7,579 bases of DNA from Gemmatimonadota bacterium (GCA_019348475.1 JAHWJJ010000215.1:1-7579), one strand, 5' to 3'; positions 1 through 6,924 are shown, numbered from the stretch's first letter. Numbers and translations: made by a program. The notes: generated by a model not told the origin, from the letters alone.

Positions 1-3
1 CGT

Positions 4-42
4 TCTCCGCGTCCTCACTCCCTTCCTCCGCGTCCTCCGCGT
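4..42. repeat. Degenerate 9-bp tandem repeat (CCTCCGCGT)
   Basis: Two perfect tandem copies of CCTCCGCGT lie at 25-33 and 34-42. A third near-copy, TCTCCGCGT, lies at 4-12, and a degraded unit separates it from the pair. On the minus strand the unit reads ACGCGGAGG. The array sits about 100 nt beyond the antiporter stop codon, at the window edge, so its full extent is unknown. The period of 9 differs from the 8-bp arrays elsewhere in the window. Nothing indicates a protein-coding role. Confidence 0.55.
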
Positions 43-69
43 GATGCTTTTTGGGGTCTGCACAATAGG

Positions 70-88
70 CCGGAGGATTTTTCCTCGG
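70..88 (-). terminator. Weak hairpin 3' of the antiporter gene
   Basis: On the plus strand CCG (70-72) pairs with CGG (86-88) and AGGA (74-77) pairs with TCCT (82-85). One base, G73, is bulged, and the loop is TTTT (78-81). The structure lies about 60 nt past the stop of the minus-strand antiporter gene. It has only seven base pairs, and no T tract follows it on the minus strand, so it is at best a weak or factor-assisted transcription end. Confidence 0.25.
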
Positions 89-145
89 TCGGATGACAAC
101 TCGTACGCTTCGCCGGAACCAGATCCTCGCGAACCTGCCGCGGGA

Positions 146-2248
146 TCAGGCCCGGACCGCCCCCTCGTGCGCGGCCGCCTCGGCCGCGGCGGGCGTAAGC
201 GTGGTGCCGGTCTCCGGCACCTCTTTACCGAAGTACCGCAGGACCACGTACAGGATCACCGCGCCCACGGCCAGCGAGATCCACGGGCTCACCCCGTACG
301 CCGTGGGAATGTCGCCCACCACCATCCCCACCGCCGCCACCAGCAGCGCGTAAGGCAGCTGCGTGCGCACGTGGTCCACGTGGTCGCAGGCGCTGGCCAG
401 CGACGAGAGCACCGTGGTGTCGCTGATCGGCGAGCAGTGGTCGCCGAAGATGGAGCCCGCCAGCACCGACGAGATCACCCCCAGCAGGATGCTGTAGTGC
501 CCCGCGTCGCCGAAGTCCGCCGCCACCGTCATCGTGGCGCCCAGCGGGATCACCAGCGGCAGCAGGATGGCCATCGTCCCCCACGACGTTCCCGTGGCGA
601 AGGCGATCCCCGCCGCTGCGGCGAACACCAGCACCGGCAGCATCTGCGGCGCGATGTTCCCCTCCAGCGCGCCGCTGATGAACTGCGCCGTCCCCAGCGT
701 CTCCGTCACCGCGCCCAGCGACCAGGCCAGCACCAGGATCACCATGGCAAGCATCATTGAGCGGATGCCGTTGAGCCACGACTCGATGCTTTCCTGCAGC
801 GACAGGATCCGCTGCCCCACCGCCAGCAGGATGGCCGTGATGCACCCCAGCAGCGACGCCCACATCAGCACCCGGTACGCGCTGGCCTCGCCGAACACGT
901 CGCGCAGGGCGTGGTCCCCCGGCCCCAGCGCCTGGCTGCCGCTCACGTACAGGCCGATGAGCACCGCCGCCACCACCACGACGACGGGGAGCGCCGCGTT
1001 CAGCCAGCGCAGGGGCGCGCCGGGCTTGGGGTCCATCGCGCCGCCGGAGGTGTCCGTCATCAGCAGGGCGCCCGCGCGGTGCACGCCGCCGCCGTGCGCC
1101 GCGCGCACCTCCGCCCGGTACATGGGCCCGAAGTCGCGCCGCATCCAGATCACCAGCAGCACGAAGAACAGTGCCAGCAGCGGATAGAAGCGGTACGGAA
1201 TGGTGTCGATGAAGACGTTGAACGCGCTGGCGTCGGCCAGCTCCGCCGCCAGGGCGGGATTGGTGGCGGCCACCTGCGCCGAGGCCGTCTTCAGCCCGTC
1301 GGCGATCAGGCTGATCTCGTAGCCGATCCAGGTGGAGACGAACATCAGGCTGGCCACGGGCGCGGAGGTGCTGTCCACCACGTAGGCCAGCTTTTCGCGC
1401 GACACCTTGAGCCGGTCCGTCACCGGGCGCATGGTGTTGCCCACGATCAGCGTGTTGGCGTAGTCGTCGAAAAAGATCAGCAGCCCCTGGCCGTACGTCG
1501 CCAGCAGCCCCCGCCGCGGCGTGGTGGCGTACGGGGCCAGCCGCTCCACGATCCCGTGCGTGCCGCCGCTGCGCCCCATCACCGCCACCATCCCGCCGAT
1601 CAGCAGCGAAAAGATGACGATGGCGGCGTGGTCGGCGTCCGCCAGCGCGTCCAGGGCGTACGTGTCCACCACGCGCAGCAGCCCGCCCAGCGGGTTGAGC
1701 CCCGCGGCGAAGAACGCCCCCACCCACACCCCGGCGAAGAGCGAGACCACCACCTCGCGGAAAAGCAGCGCCAGCGCCACGGCCACCAGCGGGGGAAGGA
1801 TGGCGAGCCACGCCGGCAGGTACCGCGGCGACACGGGAACGGACGCGCCGCCGGCCTGCACGGTCAGCGGCAGCTGCGCGCGCGACGCGACGGTCAGCTC
1901 CTCCAGTTTGGTTTCTCCCGCCGTGAGCGTGCCCGTGCCCACCTCCGTGCCGTCCGCGCCGCGCACGACCGCCGGCGTCTCCGGCGCACCTTCCGGCAGC
2001 GTGACCGTCAGGGTGAACGGCGCGCCGGGGAGCACCACCGCCGGCGCGGAAACTTCCGGCACGGCGGCGGCGGGCGCCCGAGCTGGGGCGGGCTGCGCCG
2101 GGGCTGCCGGGGCGGCCTGCGCCCGGGCCGGGGGGGCGGCGGTCCCGGCGGTGTCCTGCGCGGGCAGCGGCGCCCATGCGAGCAGCGCCGCCAGGGCGGC
2201 GGCCGTACGGGCCAGAGGTCGGGTCATCGGCAACGGTGAAGAGCGCAT
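146..2248 (-). CDS. NhaC-family Na+/H+ antiporter with N-terminal periplasmic extension
   Basis: Likely 700-residue inner-membrane antiporter exchanging Na+ (or a coupled organic anion) for H+; the exact substrate cannot be read from sequence. Residues 9-31 form a signal-peptide-like segment (basic start, Ala/Leu core, LPAQ before Asp32). An Ala/Pro-rich linker follows (about 35-68), then a small beta-rich region (about 69-140), then about a dozen hydrophobic segments (143-671). NhaC-family hallmarks are FFDDYANTLIVGNTMRP (259-275), GTSWGT (553-558) and GDHCSPISDTT (602-612) followed by ACDHVDHV. Start chosen at ATG 2248; ATG 2227 (693 residues) is an alternative that fits the signal peptide equally well. 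The only GGAGG-like sequence (2269-2273) lies 20 nt from ATG 2248, so neither start has a good ribosome site. The frame stays open upstream to 2752, but there it translates the octamer arrays and is not credible. Divergent from the next gene, no operon partner. Family call is firm; start and substrate are not. Confidence 0.9.
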   Translation of the reverse strand: MRSSPLPMTRPLARTAAALAALLAWAPLPAQDTAGTAAPPARAQAAPAAPAQPAPARAPAAAVPEVSAPAVVLPGAPFTLTVTLPEGAPETPAVVRGADGTEVGTGTLTAGETKLEELTVASRAQLPLTVQAGGASVPVSPRYLPAWLAILPPLVAVALALLFREVVVSLFAGVWVGAFFAAGLNPLGGLLRVVDTYALDALADADHAAIVIFSLLIGGMVAVMGRSGGTHGIVERLAPYATTPRRGLLATYGQGLLIFFDDYANTLIVGNTMRPVTDRLKVSREKLAYVVDSTSAPVASLMFVSTWIGYEISLIADGLKTASAQVAATNPALAAELADASAFNVFIDTIPYRFYPLLALFFVLLVIWMRRDFGPMYRAEVRAAHGGGVHRAGALLMTDTSGGAMDPKPGAPLRWLNAALPVVVVVAAVLIGLYVSGSQALGPGDHALRDVFGEASAYRVLMWASLLGCITAILLAVGQRILSLQESIESWLNGIRSMMLAMVILVLAWSLGAVTETLGTAQFISGALEGNIAPQMLPVLVFAAAAGIAFATGTSWGTMAILLPLVIPLGATMTVAADFGDAGHYSILLGVISSVLAGSIFGDHCSPISDTTVLSSLASACDHVDHVRTQLPYALLVAAVGMVVGDIPTAYGVSPWISLAVGAVILYVVLRYFGKEVPETGTTLTPAAAEAAAHEGAVRA

Positions 2249-2340
2249 GGTGTGCGGGCGCGCCGCAACCTCCGGCGGGTGGAACCGGGGCGGAATGTCG
2301 GCTGCCGGGCGTCTGCTCGCAAGGTTGGGCGGTACGGGGG

Positions 2341-2384
2341 AGTGATGGAGTGATGGAGTGAAGGGGTGAAGGGGTGAACGGGTG
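2341..2384. repeat. 8-bp tandem array, GGTGAACG type (5.5 units)
   Basis: The units read AGTGATGG, AGTGATGG, AGTGAAGG, GGTGAAGG, GGTGAACG and a half unit GGTG, with an exact period of 8. The sequence drifts in one direction, from AGTGATGG to GGTGAACG, as expected for an array that diverged by stepwise slippage and mutation. The last full unit is identical to the unit of the array at 4826-4857, about 2.4 kb away. Confidence 0.9.
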
Positions 2385-2392
2385 TCCCTTGG

Positions 2393-2440
2393 CACTTTCG
2401 CGCTTTCGCACTTTCGCACCTTCGCACTTTCGCACTTTGG
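2393..2440. repeat. 8-bp tandem array, CACTTTCG type (6 units)
   Basis: Six consecutive octamers: CACTTTCG, CGCTTTCG, CACTTTCG, CACCTTCG, CACTTTCG and CACTTTGG. It starts 8 nt after the preceding array ends. The purine-rich strand here is the minus strand (CGAAAGTG), whereas in the neighbouring array it is the plus strand, so the two arrays face each other. It ends 12 nt before the TAGAAT box of the downstream gene. Confidence 0.9.
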
Positions 2441-2458
2441 GGCGGGGGGGCGTAGAAT
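2429..2458 (+). promoter_or_regulatory. Candidate sigma-70-type promoter for the spermidine-synthase-like gene
   Basis: TAGAAT at 2453-2458 matches the bacterial -10 consensus TATAAT at five of six positions. With an 18-nt spacer, the -35 position falls on TTCGCA (2429-2434), inside the CACTTTCG array, matching TTGACA at four of six. The box lies about 92 nt upstream of the TTG start codon. Every junction between perfect CACTTTCG units supplies the same TTCGCA hexamer. This is a consensus match only; no transcription start is known. Confidence 0.4.
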
Positions 2459-2549
2459 GGGGGAGCGCGTCCAATCTGGTCCGGCTGGCGCGTTCCGTCG
2501 CGTAGCCTTGGGACGTCCCCGGGCCTGATCGACCGAGAAAGACCGCCGC

Positions 2550-4814
2550 TTGAGCTCGCATTCCGCCCCATTGATCGCACCGGCCGCCGCGCCGGCCGCA
2601 TCCGCCGCGCCCAGCCGCACGGGCGTGCTGCTGGCCGCGTACACGGCCGCGGTGTTCCTGAGCGCGTTCCTGCTCTTTCTGGTGCAGCCGCTGTTCGGCA
2701 AGATGGTGCTGCCGCTGCTGGGTGGCTCGCCGGCGGTGTGGAACACCTGCATGCTCTTCTTTCAGGCCGCGCTGCTGGGTGGGTACCTGTACGCCCACCT
2801 CACGTCGTCGCGGCTCACCGTGCGAAGGCAGGCGGTGGTGCACCTGGCGGCGCTGGCGCTGGCGGCGCTGGCGCTCCCCGTGGGGCTGCGCGGCGCCGCG
2901 CCGGAGGGGGGCGCGGCGCCCATCCCCTGGCTGCTGGGGGTGATGGCCGTCACCGTGGGCGCGCCCTTCCTGGTGCTCAGCGGCACCGGCCCCATCCTGC
3001 AGCGCTGGTTCTCGCGCAGCGGCCACCCGCAGGCGTCCGACCCGTACCACCTGTACGCCGCCAGCAACCTGGGAAGCGCGCTGGCGCTGCTGGCCTATCC
3101 CGCCCTGCTGGAGCCGCGGATGCGCCTGGCCGGCCAGAGCGCCGCGTGGACGGCCGGGTACGCCGTGCTGGCGCTGCTGCTCGCGGGGTGCGCGGCGCTG
3201 GTGTGGAGGCGCGCGGATTCTCCCGTGTCGGCGGCGGTCCAGGTGCCGGCGGAGCCGGTGGAGCCGGGGGAGGCGGCGGCGCGGGTGACGGCGTGGGAGC
3301 GGCTGGTGTGGGTGGGGCTCGCCTTCGTCCCCTCCAGCCTGCTGCTGGGGGTGACCACCTTCATCACCACCGACCTGAGCCCGGTCCCGCTGCTGTGGGT
3401 GCTGCCGCTGGCCCTGTACCTTCTCAGCTTCACCTTCGTCTTCGCGCGGCGGCCTCCCATCCCCCACGCGTGGATGGTGGCCCTGCACCCCTCCGCCATC
3501 GCCGTGGCGGTGCTGCTGCTGGCCAGCGGCTACGTGAAGAAGCCCGGCGTGGCGGTGCCCATGCACCTGCTGGCGCTGTTCGTGATCGCCATGGCCGCGC
3601 ACGGCGAGCTGGCCCGGCGGCGTCCGCACGTGCGCTACCTGACGGAGTTCTACCTGTGGATCTCGGTGGGCGGCGTGCTGGGCGGCGTGTTCAACGCGCT
3701 GGTGGCGCCGGTAGTGTTCTCGCAGATCTGGGAGTATCCCATCATCCTCACGCTGGCCTGTCTGGCGCGGCCCTGGCCGGCGCAGCGCCTGCGGTGGCGC
3801 GACCACGCCGCCTTCGCCGTCCGGGCGGCGGCGTTCGCGTGGGGGCTGCTGTACCTGGCGGACGACGACACCATGCGCCCGTGGCTGTTTCTGCTGCTGG
3901 CGGTGGTGCTGATCAACCTGCTGAGCCCACTGCTGGGCCGCGCGCCGCTCTGGCTGGCGGCGTGCATCGGTACGGTGCTGCTGGTGCGGGCGTGGGCGGT
4001 GGTGAACGAGGAGGGCGTGCTGCTGGCGGAGCGCACCTTCTTCGGACGGTACAAGGTCGTGGAGTACCAGCACGAGGGCGGCTTTCACGTGCTGCGGCAC
4101 GGGAGCACGCTGCACGGTGCGCAGAGCCTGGTGGGGTGGCGCCGCCGTGAGCCGCTGACCTATTACCTGATGCACGGCCCGCTGGGCAAGGTGTTCGCGG
4201 CCACGGCGGACCGCGCCGGCAGCCGCCGCGTGGCCGTGGTGGGGCTGGGGACGGGGACCACCGCCGCCTACGCGCGCCAGGGCGAGGAGTGGACCTTCTA
4301 CGAGATCGATCCCGGGATCGAGCGCATCGCCCGCGACACGGCGTACTTCACCTACCTGGCGGATTCGCCCGCGCGCACGCGGGTGGTGCTGGGGGACGCC
4401 CGCCTCTCCCTGGCGCGCGAGACCGGCCGCACCTACGACCTCATCCTGCTGGACGCCTTCAGCTCCGACGCCATCCCCGTGCACCTGGTGACGCGCGAGG
4501 CGCTGGACACCTACCTGGCGCGGCTGGCGCCGCGCGGGCTGGTGGTGTTCCACGTCAGCAACCGCTACCTGGACCTGGAGCCGGTGGTGGCCGCGCTGGC
4601 AAAGGACCGGGGACTGGCGGCGCGCGCGGGGGTGGGCCCGCGCGACCGGCGCACGTACGAGAGCACGTCCACCTGGATCGCCCTGGCGCGCACGGAGGCG
4701 GATCTGGGCCCCCTTACCGCCGACGCCAACTGGTGGACGCCCCGCCTGCGCCCCGGCGTGGAGCCGTGGACCGACGATTACTCCAGCCTGCTGACGGTGT
4801 TCGACTGGCGGTGA
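2550..4814 (+). CDS. Fused MFS / spermidine synthase-like membrane protein
   Basis: A 754-residue protein of the 'fused MFS/spermidine synthase' type. Residues about 25-485 are a multi-pass membrane region with family-typical stretches: VWNTCMLFFQAALLGGYLYAH (63-83), LYAASNLGS (168-176) and PLLWVLPLALYLLSFTFVFARR (280-301). Residues about 495-754 are a spermidine-synthase-like Rossmann domain: FFGRYKV (497-503), HGSTLHGAQ (517-525), the SAM-type glycine loop VVGLGTGT (563-570), acidic EID (585-587), GDAR (615-618) and LLDAFSSD (633-640). True spermidine synthases transfer aminopropyl groups from decarboxylated SAM to putrescine; the reaction of these membrane fusions is not established, and no polyamine gene is adjacent. 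An in-frame stop at 2526-2528 and no ATG before codon 52 make TTG 2550 the best start, with GAGAAAG (2535-2541) as a weak ribosome site; TTG 2571 is an alternative. The stop codon lies in the first unit of an octamer array. Family call firm, function unknown. Confidence 0.88.
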   Translation: MSSHSAPLIAPAAAPAASAAPSRTGVLLAAYTAAVFLSAFLLFLVQPLFGKMVLPLLGGSPAVWNTCMLFFQAALLGGYLYAHLTSSRLTVRRQAVVHLAALALAALALPVGLRGAAPEGGAAPIPWLLGVMAVTVGAPFLVLSGTGPILQRWFSRSGHPQASDPYHLYAASNLGSALALLAYPALLEPRMRLAGQSAAWTAGYAVLALLLAGCAALVWRRADSPVSAAVQVPAEPVEPGEAAARVTAWERLVWVGLAFVPSSLLLGVTTFITTDLSPVPLLWVLPLALYLLSFTFVFARRPPIPHAWMVALHPSAIAVAVLLLASGYVKKPGVAVPMHLLALFVIAMAAHGELARRRPHVRYLTEFYLWISVGGVLGGVFNALVAPVVFSQIWEYPIILTLACLARPWPAQRLRWRDHAAFAVRAAAFAWGLLYLADDDTMRPWLFLLLAVVLINLLSPLLGRAPLWLAACIGTVLLVRAWAVVNEEGVLLAERTFFGRYKVVEYQHEGGFHVLRHGSTLHGAQSLVGWRRREPLTYYLMHGPLGKVFAATADRAGSRRVAVVGLGTGTTAAYARQGEEWTFYEIDPGIERIARDTAYFTYLADSPARTRVVLGDARLSLARETGRTYDLILLDAFSSDAIPVHLVTREALDTYLARLAPRGLVVFHVSNRYLDLEPVVAALAKDRGLAARAGVGPRDRRTYESTSTWIALARTEADLGPLTADANWWTPRLRPGVEPWTDDYSSLLTVFDWR

Positions 4815-4857
4815 TCGAGTGAACGGGTGAACGGGTGAACGGGTGAACGGGTGAACG
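4810..4857. repeat. 8-bp tandem array, GGTGAACG, overlapping the stop codon
   Basis: Units are GGTGATCG (4810-4817), AGTGAACG (4818-4825) and four perfect GGTGAACG copies (4826-4857), followed by GG. The TGA stop of the spermidine-synthase-like gene (4812-4814) is part of the first, slightly degenerate unit. The perfect copies match the last full unit of the array at 2373-2380. With a period of 8, successive TGA triplets fall in all three plus-strand frames. Confidence 0.92.
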
Positions 4858-4948
4858 GGCACGATTCCCCCGCATGCGCCCATAGAATGCATCGAACCTG
4901 CGTTCCGAAGGAGGCGCCTGACGGAGCGCGTGAGGGCAAACCGCGTGG

Positions 4949-4989
4949 CGCCGGCTGAGGAATCTACTCGCCCGCTCGGGTGGCCTGCC
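4949..4989. repeat. 41-bp dispersed repeat, copy 1 (GAGGAATCTACTC core)
   Basis: Gapless match to 6925-6965 in the same orientation, 35 of 41 positions identical by eye. The invariant core is GAGGAATCTACTC (4957-4969) followed by one variable base and CCCG. The right end, GTGGCCTGCC, is also identical; the variable part lies between the two. This copy lies about 190 nt downstream of the stop of the minus-strand nuclease gene. Confidence 0.75.
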
Positions 4990-5049
4990 TCGCGCGTTTT
5001 GCCTCGCGGCATGCCCGTTTGCGATTGCGTGCCGCTGCGCCACCACATG

Positions 5050-5086
5050 CGGCGCCTCCGCGCACCGGCGCGCCGCGGAGGCGCCG
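5050..5086. terminator. Perfect 13-bp hairpin, possible bidirectional terminator
   Basis: CGGCGCCTCCGCG (5050-5062) is exactly complementary to CGCGGAGGCGCCG (5074-5086), with an 11-nt loop. It lies between convergent genes, about 235 nt past the plus-strand stop and about 90 nt past the minus-strand stop, where a shared transcription end is expected. No T tract follows on either strand, so it is not a classical intrinsic terminator; it could act as a barrier to read-through or protect 3' ends. Confidence 0.5.
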
Positions 5087-5175
5087 GGGTGCGGAGGGAC
5101 GTCCGGGCCCGTTCCGGGCTCGGTTCGTCATCTTCGCACCCCCGTCCGTACCCCCACCGATGACCCAGGGGCCGG

Positions 5176-6663
5176 TCAGAAGACGACCGTCGCGTCGTTC
5201 GAGCAGGTGGCCGTGCCGGCCTCGCACACCCGGTACGTGTACGTGCCGCCGCCGCTCTTGCCGATGTTGTCGGTGTGCGCGCCGTCGTTGGCCGTGGTGG
5301 CGATCTTGGCGCCGTTGCGGTACACGTCCACGCTGGTGGACCCCACGCCCAGCCAGGCCAGGTCCACGTGCTGGATCCCCTTGACCTTGTATCCGCTGAC
5401 GCTGAGCGTGATCCCCGCCGACGTGGAGCTCACCGTCACGTTCTGCGAGGCCGTGGCCGTGGCGCCGGCGTCGTCCGCCACCGTGAGCGAGACGGTGTAC
5501 GTGCCCGCCGCGGCGTACGTGTGCGACGGGTTCGCGGCCGTGGAACTGCCGCCGTCGCCGAAGGTCCAGCTGCGCGACGCGATGCTGCCGTCCGTGTCGG
5601 TGCTGGTGTCCACGAAGCTGCAGGACAGGCCGGTGCACGTGTACGTAAAGCTGGCCGACGGCGGCGCGTTGCTGCCGCCCGAACCGCCCCAGGTGTAGCG
5701 GGTGAGCACCGGGTAGTGGTCGCTGGTGGTCTGGTCGTAGTTGGCGATGTACTGGTCCGCGGGGAGCACCTTCGCCGAGCCGGCGACGTACGCCGCCTGC
5801 ATGTCGTTGGTGCCCAGGTGGTGGTCCACCATGTCCGAGTAGTACACCGTCGACGAGATCCCCGCCGCGGACAGGGCGCCGGTGGGGAAGCGGTAGTCGA
5901 GCGAATCGCCTACGAAATTGGCGTACGGCGACGCCTTGGGACGGGTGATGGAGACGTCCACGTCGTCGTTCCAGTCGCCGATCACCATCACCCGCTGCGT
6001 GGGCCAGGTGGAGTCGAGGTACGACTTCAGCGCCGCGGACGCCTTGCTGCGCCGGTCCCAGTCCGACGACGCCGTGCCGGCCTTGGCGTGCAGCACGATC
6101 ACCGTCAGGTTCTCGGTGACGCCGTTCAGAGACACGCTCACCTGCACCTCCAGCGGCGGCCGGCCCGCGAACTCGTAGTTGTAGTCGGTAAGGATGATGC
6201 GGGCGCTCTTTACCGCGACGAGGTCCGTCTTGTACACCAGCCCCACCTTCTGCTCGGTGCCGCTGAAGTCGCTGTAGTACGCCGCCCCGTCCGTCACGGA
6301 GGGATCGTTGGCGAGGAAGCCCGCGTATCCGGGAAGCTGCGACACCAGGTTGCGGAAATGCGCCTCGTCCACCACCTCCTGCAGACCCCACACGTCCAGG
6401 TCCGCCCCGGCGATCACGTCGCGCACGTTCTGAAGCTGCAGCGCCTCGTCCGAGGGCCCTTCGGACGCGTAGCCGAACCACTCGATGTTCCAGGTGCCGA
6501 AGTCCAGCGTGGCCAGGGTGCCGTAGGCCGGCACCGTGGCCAGGCTGGCGCCGCCCGGCGCCGCGAGCTGGGTGGGCGCGCCGGGGTTTTCGCACGCCCC
6601 CAGCGCCACCGCCAGCGTGAGTGAGAGGACGCGAAGGAAACGGAATGGATGGACGGCTCGCAT
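5176..6663 (-). CDS. Secreted lipoprotein: endonuclease/exonuclease/phosphatase domain plus PKD domain
   Basis: A 495-residue exported protein, probably a surface or extracellular phosphodiesterase such as a nuclease. Residues 1-24 are a lipoprotein signal ending in the lipobox LGAC, with Cys24 the predicted lipidation site. The EEP (DNase I-like) domain covers about 52-323 and keeps the family's key motifs: TWNIEW with Asn59, GLQEV with Glu96, LHAKAG with His192, GDWND with Asp230 and Asn232, and SDHYPV with Asp315 and His316. A PKD domain follows (about 333-412; SWTFGDGGSS, HTYAAAGTYTVSLTV). A C-terminal beta-rich domain (about 418-495; VDVYRNG, YTYRVCEAGTATC) resembles fibronectin-III-like tails of secreted enzymes. 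ATG 6663 is chosen because GGAG (6669-6672) sits five bases upstream and the signal peptide starts there; the frame extends to 6879 but without such support. Substrate (DNA, RNA, lipid or other phosphoester) is undetermined. Single-gene unit with long flanking gaps. Confidence 0.9.
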   Translation of the reverse strand: MRAVHPFRFLRVLSLTLAVALGACENPGAPTQLAAPGGASLATVPAYGTLATLDFGTWNIEWFGYASEGPSDEALQLQNVRDVIAGADLDVWGLQEVVDEAHFRNLVSQLPGYAGFLANDPSVTDGAAYYSDFSGTEQKVGLVYKTDLVAVKSARIILTDYNYEFAGRPPLEVQVSVSLNGVTENLTVIVLHAKAGTASSDWDRRSKASAALKSYLDSTWPTQRVMVIGDWNDDVDVSITRPKASPYANFVGDSLDYRFPTGALSAAGISSTVYYSDMVDHHLGTNDMQAAYVAGSAKVLPADQYIANYDQTTSDHYPVLTRYTWGGSGGSNAPPSASFTYTCTGLSCSFVDTSTDTDGSIASRSWTFGDGGSSTAANPSHTYAAAGTYTVSLTVADDAGATATASQNVTVSSTSAGITLSVSGYKVKGIQHVDLAWLGVGSTSVDVYRNGAKIATTANDGAHTDNIGKSGGGTYTYRVCEAGTATCSNDATVVF

Positions 6664-6924
6664 GGCGTCTCCGGCACGGTGAAAGAGGCGCGCCGGACGG
6701 GGTGTGCGGCGCAGGGGGAGCAGGTACGATCGATGGGAACGGACCGCCGCGTCAGGCGGGACCCGGGCCGGGCCACGACTGCCGTCGTTGCGTGCGGTGG
6801 CGGCGAATGGGAGTGAGCTAACCGCGGCGGAACGGATGCGCAAGGCCCAGCGCGGCAGCACCAACTCCGCACGAACCAAGTTGTCTTGCGAGGGAAGGGG
6901 CCGCGGGATCTCTCCCGGTCCCGC

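Larger units (their letters stand above)
2249..2549. promoter_or_regulatory. Divergent intergenic region, antiporter / spermidine-synthase-like gene
   Basis: This 301-bp gap separates two genes transcribed away from each other, so it should hold both promoters. It contains two adjoining 8-bp tandem arrays (2341-2384 and 2393-2440), a G-rich run (2437-2450) and a TAGAAT box (2453-2458). I find no convincing promoter for the minus-strand antiporter and no palindromic operator of useful length. Confidence 0.6.
4815..5175. other. Convergent intergenic region
   Basis: The 361-bp gap between two convergent genes holds the rest of the GGTGAACG array, a TAGAAT box (4883-4888), an AAGGAGG ribosome-site-like sequence (4908-4914), one copy of the 41-bp dispersed repeat (4949-4989) and a 13-bp perfect hairpin (5050-5086). 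A GTG-initiated frame of 77 codons (4930-5163) crosses repeat and hairpin. Its composition is Arg/Pro/Ala-rich and matches no family I recognise, so I do not call it a gene. Confidence 0.6.

Noticed and set aside
2341..2440. Possible CRISPR array.
   Set aside because: Units are 8 bp, directly abutting, with no spacers, and no cas genes are present.
2249..2752. 168 extra N-terminal codons in frame with the antiporter.
   Set aside because: They run through both octamer arrays and overlap the start of the divergent gene on the other strand. A signal peptide begins at or just after ATG 2248.
225..5048. A 1607-codon open frame on the minus strand spanning the antiporter and spermidine-synthase-like regions.
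   Set aside because: It is out of frame with the antiporter and antisense to the other gene, and it translates octamer arrays as HPFTRSP repeats. Very high third-position GC removes stop codons from alternative frames, so long shadow frames are expected.
5161..5178. Small inverted repeat TGACC / GGTCA overlapping the nuclease stop.
   Set aside because: Only five base pairs, no T tract; expected by chance.
6664..6879. 72 extra N-terminal codons in frame with the nuclease lipoprotein.
   Set aside because: The lipoprotein signal begins at ATG 6663, which has a GGAG site five bases upstream. The upstream codons show no domain and would place the signal peptide internally.
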